From NCBI RefSeq assembly GCF_041438805.1, contig NZ_CP109190.1:4216001-4280000 (forward strand): a stretch of DNA of 64,000 nt. Direction: 5' to 3'. Every line of letters starts with the position of its first letter. The stretch's first letter is position 1. This DNA is from Streptomyces sp. NBC_01707 (GTDB lineage Bacteria; Actinomycetota; Actinomycetes; Streptomycetales; Streptomycetaceae). Under the pieces are notes generated by a model. That model saw nothing but the letters and a program-made list of their open reading frames with translations, was not told where the DNA came from and did not search any database. Shown in pieces: positions 26,762 to 35,158 of the stretch. The position numbers and the translations under genes are program-made.

Positions 26762-27045
26762 TGCAGCCCTCCAATATGTGTCAGCTGAGTCACTCGGGCT
26801 GCTCGGTTCACACGCCACCGGCATCCCATCCACCTGCTGCAACGCGCGAGGGTTCCGAGCGATTCCGTGACCGTCCAGCCGGCCCCTGCGGTCGTCGGCC
26901 GCCGTGTCCTCGCCGGGGCCGCTGCGGATCATGGATCGTCGCGGATCAACGAGCAGCTCCGCGGTGCTGCGGGGTGCCTCCGCCGGGTGACGTCGGCGCT
27001 GACCGGGCCGGTACGCTCGCAGACGTGGACGCCGAGGGGGCACCG

Positions 27046-27498
27046 ATGCGTGAGTACCGCACGGACGACAGGGGGATCCCTGCTCTGACCGGACGCCCGT
27101 GGTGGGCGGCCAACGAGGTCCTGGCGTTCGTTCTGGAGTTGGCGGCGCTGGCGTGTCTGTCCTGGTGGGGCTTCCACGCCGGTGACGGCAACCTGGCCCG
27201 GCAACTGCTGCTGGCCGTCGGGATCACCGCGCTCGCCATCGCCCTGTGGGGGCTGTTCGCCGCGCCACGCGCCCGGATCCGGCTGCCGATGGCGGGCGTG
27301 CTCGCGGTCAAGGCCGTGGTGCTGGGCGGCGGCGCCTTCGGGCTGTATCGGGTCGGCCACCCGGCGGGAGCGGTGGCGCTCGCCGTCGTGATGGTCGCGA
27401 ACACCGCACTGGCGGAGACCTTCCGGCACAGGCCGGCGCCCGGGAAGCAGCACCGCGCTGGGTCCGGGGCGGATGAAGCGGCCGAACGCGACGGATGA
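27046..27498 (+). CDS. YrdB-like (DUF2568) four-helix membrane protein
   Basis: A 150-residue membrane protein with four predicted helices (about residues 20-38, 47-66, 78-97, 103-120). [20 protein letters not shown] and [14 protein letters not shown] are the characteristic blocks of the YrdB/DUF2568 family. The ATG at 27046 follows a GAGGGGG ribosome site, and TACGCT about 30 bp upstream could be its -10. The preceding 280 bp, between msrA and this start, holds only the divergent control region. Function unknown. Confidence 0.85.
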   Translation: MREYRTDDRGIPALTGRPWWAANEVLAFVLELAALACLSWWGFHAGDGNLARQLLLAVGITALAIALWGLFAAPRARIRLPMAGVLAVKAVVLGGGAFGLYRVGHPAGAVALAVVMVANTALAETFRHRPAPGKQHRAGSGADEAAERDG

Positions 27499-27563
27499 GC
27501 GGGCCGGTGTCGCGTTCGCGCGGGGCCGATCTGCGGACCGTACGGGCTCCGGGCCGGTCGTCG

Positions 27564-27920
27564 TCAGCTGATGACCGGCGGGGCCGCCGCCCGCATCGCG
27601 GCCGCGGTCGCGGACGCGTCGTACTCAGGTCCGACGCCTTCGACGAGCACCACGTCGCCCGCCATGTTCCGCGTCCGCAGCGGCAGCAGCTCCTGGTAGG
27701 CGGCCGACTCGTACCAGCCGCGGGCGGCGGCCAGGTCGGGGAAGCCGATGATGACGAGCGCACCCGGCCAGTCGCCCTCGACGACCTCGACCTGCTTGCC
27801 ATGGACGAGGAACCGGCCACCGAACGGGTCCATGGTCGACTGGATGCGTTCGATGTACGTGAGGACCTCCTCGCCGGGGTGCGCGGCGGGGTGCAGGTGG
27901 CCTATGGCGTACGCGGTCAT
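27564..27920 (-). CDS. DUF1330 domain-containing protein
   Basis: A 118-residue soluble protein with a dimeric alpha/beta-barrel (ferredoxin-like) fold pattern: YAIGHLHPAAHPGEEVLTYI, FLVHGKQVEVVEGDWPGALV, and IIGFPDLAAARGWYESAAYQ, the latter two being the DUF1330 core. GGAGGG stands 8 nt before the ATG. The family has no assigned enzyme activity. It is transcribed leftward by itself, convergent with the YrdB-like gene. Confidence 0.88.
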   Translation of the reverse strand: MTAYAIGHLHPAAHPGEEVLTYIERIQSTMDPFGGRFLVHGKQVEVVEGDWPGALVIIGFPDLAAARGWYESAAYQELLPLRTRNMAGDVVLVEGVGPEYDASATAAAMRAAAPPVIS

Positions 27921-28023
27921 GGTCTCGCCCTCCGGATCTGCGTGCTGCGGTGGTTCCGTCAGCCGGTGTGCACCATGCTGCCCGCGGGCGTACGGGCCGT
28001 CGATTACCTCCGGGGTAGCGGAC

Positions 28024-28536
28024 TCAGTCGCTGATGCCCAGGTCCTCCCGCATCAGCTTCCGCATGGTGTCGAGGTGCGGGTCCGCCGCCTTGAGGTTCT
28101 CCAGGGCCCTTTCGACGCTCTCGCTGTCGCCGGCCACCCCGCGGTCCAGGCGTTTGATGGCCGTGTCACCGTCGGCGAGAACCCGGTTGAGGTCACGCGA
28201 CGCCTGCAGGATCCGCTCGGGGACGATCATCTGCGCCTCGGCGTAGCGGTCGCGGTGGTCGAGGCGGGCCTCTTCGAGCTGGGCGCGTTCCTGCTCGGTG
28301 TAGACGCGGTCCCTGATCCGGTGGAGGGCGTCCTTGAGGAGGGTGTGGAACTGCCGGGAGGCTCGGTTCATGGCCGTGTACTGGGCGCGGCGTTCCTCGA
28401 ACCTCCTTCGCGAGTCGGCCAGTTCGGCTTCCTCGACGCGCTGCCGCGCGGTCAGCCGCTGGGCGAGCATCGGGGCGAACAGGGTGCCCAGCACGCCGAC
28501 GACTGCGGTGATCATGGCGGTGATGGCAGCGGTCAT
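28024..28536 (-). CDS. Membrane-anchored coiled-coil protein
   Basis: A 170-residue protein with an N-terminal hydrophobic helix (MTAAITAMITAVVGVLGTLF) followed by a long, strongly charged helical region (RQRVEEAELADSRRRFEERR, EQERAQLEEARLDHRDRYAE) likely to form a coiled coil. The ATG at 28536 is preferred over one eight codons upstream because TAATCT lies exactly 7 nt before it and no ribosome site exists for either. No enzymatic motif. Function unknown. Confidence 0.7.
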   Translation of the reverse strand: MTAAITAMITAVVGVLGTLFAPMLAQRLTARQRVEEAELADSRRRFEERRAQYTAMNRASRQFHTLLKDALHRIRDRVYTEQERAQLEEARLDHRDRYAEAQMIVPERILQASRDLNRVLADGDTAIKRLDRGVAGDSESVERALENLKAADPHLDTMRKLMREDLGISD

Positions 28537-28549
28537 GGGTGTGAGATTA
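28537..28549 (-). promoter_or_regulatory. Leaderless-type -10 element of the coiled-coil gene
   Basis: Reading leftward, TAATCT is 7 nt before the ATG at 28536, one of the best -10 matches in the window. Confidence 0.55.
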
Positions 28550-28568
28550 GTGGGATGCACGAACGGGG

Positions 28569-28618
28569 GCGCGGGGCGGCGGCGGACGAAGTCGACTCCG
28601 TCCGCCGCCGCCCCGCGC
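28569..28618 (-). terminator. Terminator of the MacB-type ABC operon
   Basis: A perfect 20-bp stem with a 10-base loop (aagtcgactc), 24 bases beyond the ATPase stop codon; it also insulates the next leftward promoter. Confidence 0.95.
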
Positions 28619-28641
28619 AGGGGAGGCCGGTGGGGCCTGCG

Positions 28642-29325
<684 letters not shown>

Positions 29326-29370
29326 GGGTCAACTCCTGCTGGAACAGAGGGGGTGGGACGCCCGGGCGGG

Positions 29371-30828
29371 CTATTCGACGCGGCGCAGCGCATCCGCGGG
29401 ACGCAGCCGGGAGGCCCGCCAGCCGCCGAAGGCACCCGCGATCAGCCCGCCCGCCACGGCCAGCGCGACGGCGATCAGGATGATGGAGAGGGAGACCGGT
29501 GCGGTCAGCGCGATGTCCAGGGACTTGGACGCGGCCTGCCGGCCGGGTCCGCCGAACATGCCGCCACCACCACCGCCACCGCCGCCGCCGCCGGAGCCTC
29601 CGAGCTGCGCGGTGAGCGTGGGGCTGATCGCGGTCACGACGTACGCACCGGCGAGACCGACCGCGATGCCGAGGACACCGCCCATCAGACCGTTGACGAG
29701 GGCCTCGCCGACGACCTGGCGGGTGACCCGGCCGCTCTTCCAGCCGAGGGCCTTCAGCGTGCCGAACTCCCGCACCCGGCGGCTGACCGCGGAGGAGGTG
29801 AGCAGCCCGGCCACCAGGAAGGCGGCGACGAGGACGGCGATCGACAGCCACTTGCCGACGCTGGAGGCCAGGTCGGAGGCGGTGGACAGGGAGCCGGAGA
29901 CCGTGTCGGCGAGGTCCGCGGAGGTGGTGACCGTCGTGCCCGAGATGTTCTTCTGGATGGCGGACTTGACGTGGTCGATCTGCTGCGAGTCCGCGGCCTT
30001 GACGTAGACCGTGGTGACCTTGTTCTTGGAGTCGGCGAGGGTCTGCGCCTGCTTCAGCGGGATGTAGAGGTTGGCGGCCGCGTCGCCGCTGTCCGCCGTC
30101 GAGACGCCGACGATCTTGTACTTGGTCCCGGAGACGGTCACGGTCTTGCCGACCGCGAGCTTCTTCTCCTTGGCGTACGAGGCGTCGACGACCGCGACCT
30201 TCGCGTCGGTCTCGGTGGCCTTGAACGTACGGCCCTTGGTGATCTTCGACGAGGTCAGCGGGCCGAGGTCCTGCTTGGTGACGTCGGTCCCGTACACGGT
30301 GTACGAGTTGACGTCGAACGAGGCGCCGCCGCCCCTGACTTCACCCTGCGGCTGCGTGCTGCCGCCCCGGCCGCCGGGGCCGCCCGTGCCGGCGGTCCCG
30401 TTCTGCTTGAACTCGCCGCGCTTGAACTGGCCGTCCACCTTCAGGACGGTCAGGCTGAGTCCGCCGACCGCGTCCGCGACGCCGTCCTGCGTGCCGACCT
30501 TGTCGACGGTTGCGGCGGACAGGGTCTGGAAGCCCTGGACCATGACCCGGTCCGAGCTCTGTTTCGCGTCGTCGTCGTTGTCCTTGGCATCGAACTCGAA
30601 CCGGGGCCGCTGGGTACCGGAGCCCGGTGCGGCGGCGGCCTTGGTGACCGTCATGTCCGTGCCGAGGCCGTACAGCGATTCCAGGACCTTGTCCTGGGCC
30701 TTGCTCATGCCGGAGGAGACCGAACTGACGATGATGACCAGCGCAATACCGAGGGCGAGCCCCGAGGCGACGACCAGCGCCGCCTTTCTGCGGCGGCGCA
30801 GCTCGCGCCGGAGATAGGTGAAGAACAT
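29371..30828 (-). CDS. FtsX/MacB-like ABC permease with a polyglycine loop
   Basis: A 485-residue permease with the MacB topology: an N-terminal helix (about residues 17-38, ALVVASGLALGIALVIIVSS), a large extracytoplasmic domain of about 270 residues, and three C-terminal helices (about 325-345, 375-400, 450-470) with the FtsX core SSAVSRRVREFGTLKALGWK. Between helices three and four lies GGSGGGGGGGGGGGMFGGPG, an unusually long glycine run for a permease. The partner ATPase is encoded downstream. Substrate unknown; such systems export peptides, antibiotics or lipoproteins, or sense cell-wall stress. The start is preceded by a leaderless-type -10. Confidence 0.92.
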   Translation of the reverse strand: MFFTYLRRELRRRRKAALVVASGLALGIALVIIVSSVSSGMSKAQDKVLESLYGLGTDMTVTKAAAAPGSGTQRPRFEFDAKDNDDDAKQSSDRVMVQGFQTLSAATVDKVGTQDGVADAVGGLSLTVLKVDGQFKRGEFKQNGTAGTGGPGGRGGSTQPQGEVRGGGASFDVNSYTVYGTDVTKQDLGPLTSSKITKGRTFKATETDAKVAVVDASYAKEKKLAVGKTVTVSGTKYKIVGVSTADSGDAAANLYIPLKQAQTLADSKNKVTTVYVKAADSQQIDHVKSAIQKNISGTTVTTSADLADTVSGSLSTASDLASSVGKWLSIAVLVAAFLVAGLLTSSAVSRRVREFGTLKALGWKSGRVTRQVVGEALVNGLMGGVLGIAVGLAGAYVVTAISPTLTAQLGGSGGGGGGGGGGGMFGGPGRQAASKSLDIALTAPVSLSIILIAVALAVAGGLIAGAFGGWRASRLRPADALRRVE

Positions 30829-30840
30829 GGCGCGAGGCTA
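30829..30840 (-). promoter_or_regulatory. Leaderless-type -10 element of the MacB-type operon
   Basis: Reading leftward, TAGCCT lies 6 nt before the ATG at 30828. Confidence 0.45.
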
Positions 30841-30903
30841 TGAACCGGTCGTGATGGCGAGTTAAGGCCCGCATGAGATCCCGATGAGAACGGCTACGAA
30901 CGC

Positions 30904-30948
30904 CACAGGGCGGTGGCACCCGGGGGATCCGGGTGCCACCGCCCTGTG
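30904..30948 (-). terminator. Terminator of the L,D-transpeptidase gene
   Basis: A perfect 20-bp stem with a 5-base loop (gggat), 52 bases after the L,D-transpeptidase stop codon. Confidence 0.95.
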
Positions 30949-30999
30949 TACGCACGGGACTTCGGGGTCATGAAGTTGCTGCGTGAACCTCCCGCGGGG

Positions 31000-32250
31000 T
31001 CAGGCCGCGGAGCCCGCCTGCCATTCGTTCCAGCTCATGTTCCAGCCGTTGAGGCCGTTGTCGGGCGTGATGGTCTTGTCGGGGGAGTTCTTGACGATGA
31101 CCACGTCGCCGATCATGGAGTTGTTGTAGAACCAGGCGGCGGGCTGGTTGGCGTCGCCCGCACCCTTCACATCGGCGAGGCCGACACAGCCGTGGCTGGT
31201 GTTGGCGCTGCCGAAGACCGACGGCGCACCCCAGTAGTTGCCGTGGATGAACGTGCCCGACTGGGACAGCCGCATGGCGTGCGGCACGTCCTTGATGTCG
31301 TACTCGCCCTTGCCGTCGTCGTCGGTGAAGCCGACCGTCGCACCGTTCATCCGGGTCTCCTTGAACTTCTCGGAGATGACCATCTGACCGTTGTACGTCG
31401 GGTTGTCGGGGGAACCGGCAGAGATCGGGATCGTCTTGATCGTCTTGCCGTCCTGGGTGACGGTCATGGTGTGCGTCGACGCGTCGACCGTCGAGACCTG
31501 GTTGCGGCCGACCTTGAAGGTGACCGTCTTCTGCTGCACACCGTAGACGCCGTCCGCGCCCTCGACGCCGTCGAGCGCAAGCTTCAGCGTGACGGTGGAG
31601 CCGCCCGTCCAGTACTGCTCGGGGCGCAGGTCGAGACGCTGCGCGTTGAACCAGTGACCGACGACCTGCTGGCCGCTGCTGGACGTCACGGTGATTCCGG
31701 CCTGGACGGCCTTCCGGTCCGTGATCGGCTTGTTGAAGTTGATCGAGACCGGCATGCCGACGCCGACCGTGGAGCCGTCCTCGGGGGTGAAGTTCCCGAT
31801 GAAGCTGTTGGCGGGCGACACGGTGGTGAACGACGCGTTCTCGTGCGCCTCGCGGCCCTTGGTGTCCTCGGCCGTCGCGTTGATCTTGTACGTGGTCGAG
31901 CGCTCGAGCTGTGCGTTCGGCTGCCAGCTGGTGCCGTCGGCGGCCAGGGTGCCGGGGACGCTCGCGCCGGCCGACGTGGTCATGGTGACCTGGGTCAGCT
32001 TGCCCTTGGTGACGGTGACCTTAGCGGCGTTGTTGATGCTGGCGTTGGTCGCGCCGTTCTTCGGCGAGATCGCTATCTGCGCCTGGGACGCGTCCTCGGC
32101 CGCCGCCTTGTCGACTGCCGCCGCCTGAGACTTCTTCGAGCCCTCGTCGCTGCCCGAGCTCGCGCCTTCGCTGCAGGCAGTGAGCACGAGCACGCCGCCG
32201 AGCAGGGCGGACGCGGCCATCAGGCCCTTGCGCCGCTTGCTGTCCGTCAT
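31000..32250 (-). CDS. L,D-transpeptidase lipoprotein
   Basis: A 416-residue cell-envelope enzyme that forms 3-3 peptidoglycan cross-links. The signal peptide ends in the lipobox LTAC with the lipidated cysteine at C26. A Ser/Ala/Lys-rich linker is followed by two Ig-like domains (about residues 60-240), as in mycobacterial Ldts, and the YkuD catalytic domain with HGNYWG and SHGCVGL (nucleophile C355, His353). A C-terminal tail WNMSWNEWQAGS is also typical. Start at 32250 is favoured by GGAG upstream; an ATG at 32265 would add five residues. Its leader contains a duplicated hairpin sequence. Confidence 0.95.
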   Translation of the reverse strand: MTDSKRRKGLMAASALLGGVLVLTACSEGASSGSDEGSKKSQAAAVDKAAAEDASQAQIAISPKNGATNASINNAAKVTVTKGKLTQVTMTTSAGASVPGTLAADGTSWQPNAQLERSTTYKINATAEDTKGREAHENASFTTVSPANSFIGNFTPEDGSTVGVGMPVSINFNKPITDRKAVQAGITVTSSSGQQVVGHWFNAQRLDLRPEQYWTGGSTVTLKLALDGVEGADGVYGVQQKTVTFKVGRNQVSTVDASTHTMTVTQDGKTIKTIPISAGSPDNPTYNGQMVISEKFKETRMNGATVGFTDDDGKGEYDIKDVPHAMRLSQSGTFIHGNYWGAPSVFGSANTSHGCVGLADVKGAGDANQPAAWFYNNSMIGDVVIVKNSPDKTITPDNGLNGWNMSWNEWQAGSAA

Positions 32251-32294
32251 CACACGCTTCTCCATCGTTGCCGAATTCCCCCATAACCCCGAGC

Positions 32295-32358
32295 GGAACC
32301 GTCGTGAGACGGATTCCCGTCGATGCCGGAACCGTCGTGAGACGGGTCCCCATCAATG
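32295..32358 (-). repeat. Duplicated 31-bp leader element of the L,D-transpeptidase gene
   Basis: Two copies, 32295-32325 and 32328-32358, 33 bp apart. The first 18 bases (GGAACCGTCGTGAGACGG) are identical and the rest has four mismatches. Each copy contains CCGTC-gtga-GACGG, a 5-bp hairpin with a GNRA-like loop. They lie 30-110 bp before the start codon, in the promoter or 5' leader. Confidence 0.8.
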
Positions 32359-32462
32359 TTCCAAGAACACCTGGCGGGGGTCCTCCGTTCCACATCCGCC
32401 TCAGATGTGGGGAACACCACTCATCGACGCAGCCGTGCCACCTGTGGTTCCCGGGATCTGCA

Positions 32463-32505
32463 CGCACCGGCCCCGGGCCACCGGAAGCGGGCCGGGGCCG
32501 GTGCG
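32463..32505 (-). terminator. Terminator of the acidic protein gene
   Basis: A perfect 14-bp stem (CGCACCGGCCCCGG with complement) with a 15-base loop, 11 bases after the stop codon at 32517. Confidence 0.85.
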
Positions 32506-32516
32506 TTCCTCACCCG

Positions 32517-32876
32517 CTACGGCGCGACGTCGTCGTCCCCCTCCTCGCCGTCACGCTCGTCGTCGAGGTCCCAGTCGCCCGGGTCCTCGGGGTCGTAGTC
32601 GACGATCTCGCTGCTCCAGGACGCCTGGGCCAGCTCGACCCCCGGCACCTCGCCGACGAGGTCGAACGGGTCCACGAGGGAGGCGAGGGCCTCCGCCCCG
32701 TCTTCCCGTACCGCGGACTCGGCCTGCATGCGTTCCTCGGCGTACTCGCCGTCCGGCTCGCCGTACTCGGCCGCGAGGCTCTCCAGCGCGGTGCCGCTGA
32801 GGGCCTCCGCGTCGGTGATCTCCAGCACCATGTCCACGCGAAGGCGAACAAACCGTGATGTCTCAGAAGGGCTCAT
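32517..32876 (-). CDS. Small acidic protein of unknown function
   Basis: A 119-residue soluble protein with a strongly acidic C-terminus (YDPEDPGDWDLDDERDGEEG) and an N-terminal SPSETSRFVRLRVDMVLEIT. The middle contains LASLVDPFDLVGEVPGVELA. No recognised domain. The ATG at 32876 is supported by TACGCT 7 nt upstream; 21 codons of open frame further upstream lack both a ribosome site and coding character. The acidity suggests a nucleic-acid-mimic or protein-binding role, but nothing proves it. Confidence 0.75.
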   Translation of the reverse strand: MSPSETSRFVRLRVDMVLEITDAEALSGTALESLAAEYGEPDGEYAEERMQAESAVREDGAEALASLVDPFDLVGEVPGVELAQASWSSEIVDYDPEDPGDWDLDDERDGEEGDDDVAP

Positions 32877-32889
32877 ACGCCGGAGCGTA
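32877..32889 (-). promoter_or_regulatory. Leaderless-type -10 element of the acidic protein gene
   Basis: Reading leftward, TACGCT lies 7 nt before the ATG at 32876. Confidence 0.5.
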
Positions 32890-32985
32890 GAGCTACCGGC
32901 AGTCGCGACTTTCCTGCGACCCGCTGCTTTCATTAGCATCGGCGCACACGGCTAACTCATGGCTTCCACAAGGGGGATCGAATCC

Positions 32986-33285
32986 GTGGCCATAGCTCGT
33001 CGCCCACTCCTGACCGCCACCGCCGCGGGCACACTGCTGTGCGCTCTGTGGTTCGTCCCCTCGGCGAACGCGACGGACGACGCGGCCGGCGGAGCGCCGA
33101 GCAGACCGGCCGGCGCGAGCACCGAGGACGAGGCGGCCCGGCCGGCACTGGCCGAAACCGGCACCGGGGTCGACACCACTGCGTATCTGATCGGTGGCAC
33201 CGCGTTCCTGGGAATCGGCGCGGGCTTCGTCACGTACTCCGCACGCCGCACCGCCGCGATGTCCTCGATCGCCGGACGGGCCTGA
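32986..33285 (+). CDS. Small LAETG sortase-anchored surface protein
   Basis: A 99-residue secreted protein. An N-terminal signal peptide (AIARRPLLTATAAGTLLCAL, ending near SANA) is followed by a 30-residue Ala/Gly/Pro-rich stretch, then LAETG, a hydrophobic helix (TTAYLIGGTAFLGIGAGFVT) and a basic tail (SARRTAAM). LAxTG is the motif recognised by class E sortases of high-GC Gram-positives, so covalent wall attachment is likely. The mature exposed part is only about 35 residues. The GTG at 32986 has AGGGGGA 8 nt upstream; an ATG at 32959 would put a longer tail before the signal peptide. No sortase gene is in the window. Confidence 0.8.
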   Translation: MAIARRPLLTATAAGTLLCALWFVPSANATDDAAGGAPSRPAGASTEDEAARPALAETGTGVDTTAYLIGGTAFLGIGAGFVTYSARRTAAMSSIAGRA

Positions 33286-33306
33286 CATTCCGGCCCGTCC
33301 GGCGAT
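33268..33306 (+). terminator. Terminator hairpin enclosing the stop codon of the LAETG gene
   Basis: A perfect 15-bp stem: the left arm (33268-33282) is the last five sense codons, the TGA stop lies in the 9-base loop, and the right arm is 33292-33306. Confidence 0.85.
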
Positions 33307-33356
33307 GAGGAACGAAGCGCGCAGCACGCCTCGCCACCCCTCCTGAGGGCCCCGCA

Positions 33357-33503
33357 GTCCCCGACGGGCGCGCGACGACAGCTACGGCACCTCGCCGCGT
33401 TCGGAATACCGAATACGCCCGGCATGAGGACGCCCCTCCGCCTTGCGATGCACCGCATCCGACACCGCGCGCTGATCCACCGGGGATTACCCGACAGCCC
33501 TCA
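33357..33503. repeat. Interspersed ~148-bp repeat, copy A
   Basis: It aligns over its whole length with 47033-47181. Shared blocks include CCxGACGGGCGC, GAGGACGCCC, CCTTGCGAxGCACCGCA and the terminal GCCCTCAG. Like copy B it fills a convergent gap and its right edge is the stop codon of a leftward gene (here hutH). Confidence 0.75.
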
Positions 33504-35051
33504 GGCCAGCACCCCGGTCACCGGCTCCACGGCGGCGACCAGCTTCCCGTCCCGCACGAACGCCTCCGCCGCAGCGAGATCGGGCGACAGGAAGCGGTCC
33601 GGTCCCGGTCCCTCGACGCCGGCCGCCCGCAGCGCCTCGATGGCGGCCAGGGACGCGGGCGCCGGGGTGAGCCCCTGGGCGGCGCGCAGTTCTATGGCGC
33701 GGGTCGCCGCGTACAGCTCGACGGCGACGATCCGTCCGAGGTTCTCGACGGCGGTACGGAGCTTGCGCGCCGCCGACCAGCCCATGGAGACGTGGTCCTC
33801 CTGCATCGCGGAGGACGGGATCGAGTCCGCCGACGCCGGGACCGCGAGCCGCTTCATCTCGCTGACCAGGGCGGCCTGCGTGTACTGGGCGATCATCAGA
33901 CCGGAGTCGACACCGGCGTCGTCGGCGAGGAACGGCGGCAGGCCGTGCGAACGGTTCTTGTCCAGCAGCCGGTCCGTGCGGCGCTCGGTGATCGAGCCGA
34001 GGTCGGCGGCGACGATCGCCAGGAAGTCGAGCACGTACGCCACCGGGGCACCGTGGAAGTTCCCGTTGGACTCGACCCGGCCGTCCGGGAGCACCACGGG
34101 GTTGTCGACGGCGGAGGCCAGCTCACGGTCGGCGACGATCCCGGCGTACGCGAGGGTGTCGCGGCCGGCCCCGTTGACCTGGGGCGCGCAGCGCACGGAG
34201 TAGGCGTCCTGGACACGCGGCGCGTCGTCCTGGTGGTGGCCGGTGAGGCCTGAACCGGCAAGCACCCGCAGCATGTTGTCGGCGCTCGCGCCCTGGCCCG
34301 GGTGCGGCCGGATGGCGTGCAGCTCCGGGGCGAGGACCTTGTCCGTGCCGAGCAGCGCCTCCAGGCTGAGCGCGGCGCTGATGTCGGCGGAGGTGTAGAG
34401 GCTGCGCAGGTCGGCGAGGGCCATCACGAGCATGCCGAGCATGCCGTCCGTGCCGTTGAGGAGGGCGAGGCCCTCCTTCTCCCGGAGTTCGACGGGAGTG
34501 ATGCCGTGCGCGGCGAGCAGCTCGCCGGCCGGGCGCACGATGCCGTCGGGACCCTCCGCGTCGCCCTCGCCCATCAGCGTCAGGGCACAGTGCGAGAGCG
34601 GCGCCAGGTCGCCGGAGCAGCCGAGCGAGCCGTACTCGTGCACGACGGGGGTGATGCCGGCGTTCAGCACGTCGGCCATGGTCTGCGCGACCTCGGGACG
34701 TACGCCGGTGCGGCCCGAGCAGACCGTCTTCAGGCGCAGGAACATCAGCGCCCGTACGACCTCGCGCTCGACGCGCGGGCCCATGCCGGCCGCGTGCGAG
34801 CGGACGATGTTGCGCTGGAGCTGGGCCCGCAGCTCGGGGCTGATGTGGCGGGACGCGAGCGCGCCGAAGCCGGTGGAGACTCCGTAGACCGGCTCGGGCT
34901 TGGCGGCCAGCGCGTCCACGATCTCGCGGGCGGCGGCAAGCGCGCTCACGGCGGCTGCGGAGAGCTCGACACGGGCGCCCGCGCGGGCCACGGCGATGAC
35001 GTCCTCTGCGGTGGTACCGGACGTCCCCACCACGACTGTGTGCATATCCAT
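33501..35051 (-). CDS. hutH: Histidine ammonia-lyase
   Basis: A 516-residue enzyme that deaminates L-histidine to trans-urocanate, the first step of histidine catabolism. The MIO electrophile forms autocatalytically from residues 145-147; here the triad is Cys-Ser-Gly (GSLGCSGDLAPLSH) rather than the commoner Ala-Ser-Gly, as I recall for Streptomyces griseus HutH. VYGVSTGFGALA, QNIVxSHAAG-type RNIVRSHAAGMG and SMQEDHVSMGWSA-like motifs are complete. No hutU, hutI or regulatory hut gene is nearby. The ATG at 35051 has a leaderless-type -10; an ATG two codons in would make the MIO serine residue 144. Confidence 0.96.
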   Translation of the reverse strand: MDMHTVVVGTSGTTAEDVIAVARAGARVELSAAAVSALAAAREIVDALAAKPEPVYGVSTGFGALASRHISPELRAQLQRNIVRSHAAGMGPRVEREVVRALMFLRLKTVCSGRTGVRPEVAQTMADVLNAGITPVVHEYGSLGCSGDLAPLSHCALTLMGEGDAEGPDGIVRPAGELLAAHGITPVELREKEGLALLNGTDGMLGMLVMALADLRSLYTSADISAALSLEALLGTDKVLAPELHAIRPHPGQGASADNMLRVLAGSGLTGHHQDDAPRVQDAYSVRCAPQVNGAGRDTLAYAGIVADRELASAVDNPVVLPDGRVESNGNFHGAPVAYVLDFLAIVAADLGSITERRTDRLLDKNRSHGLPPFLADDAGVDSGLMIAQYTQAALVSEMKRLAVPASADSIPSSAMQEDHVSMGWSAARKLRTAVENLGRIVAVELYAATRAIELRAAQGLTPAPASLAAIEALRAAGVEGPGPDRFLSPDLAAAEAFVRDGKLVAAVEPVTGVLA

Positions 35052-35074
35052 ATTCAGAAGCGTACGGACTGAAT
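35052..35074 (-). promoter_or_regulatory. hutH promoter with inverted repeat
   Basis: Reading leftward, TACGCT (35064-35059) is 7 nt before the ATG. ATTCAG (35052-35057) and CTGAAT (35069-35074) form a 6-11-6 inverted repeat that brackets this hexamer, a plausible repressor site. Confidence 0.5.
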
Positions 35075-35158
35075 CCCTTCATGTCACTAGTGGTCGTGCG
35101 GTTGACCCCTTACCGGCCCGTTCACGGACTCCGCCGGACGTCTCCCGCGGAACAGCCC

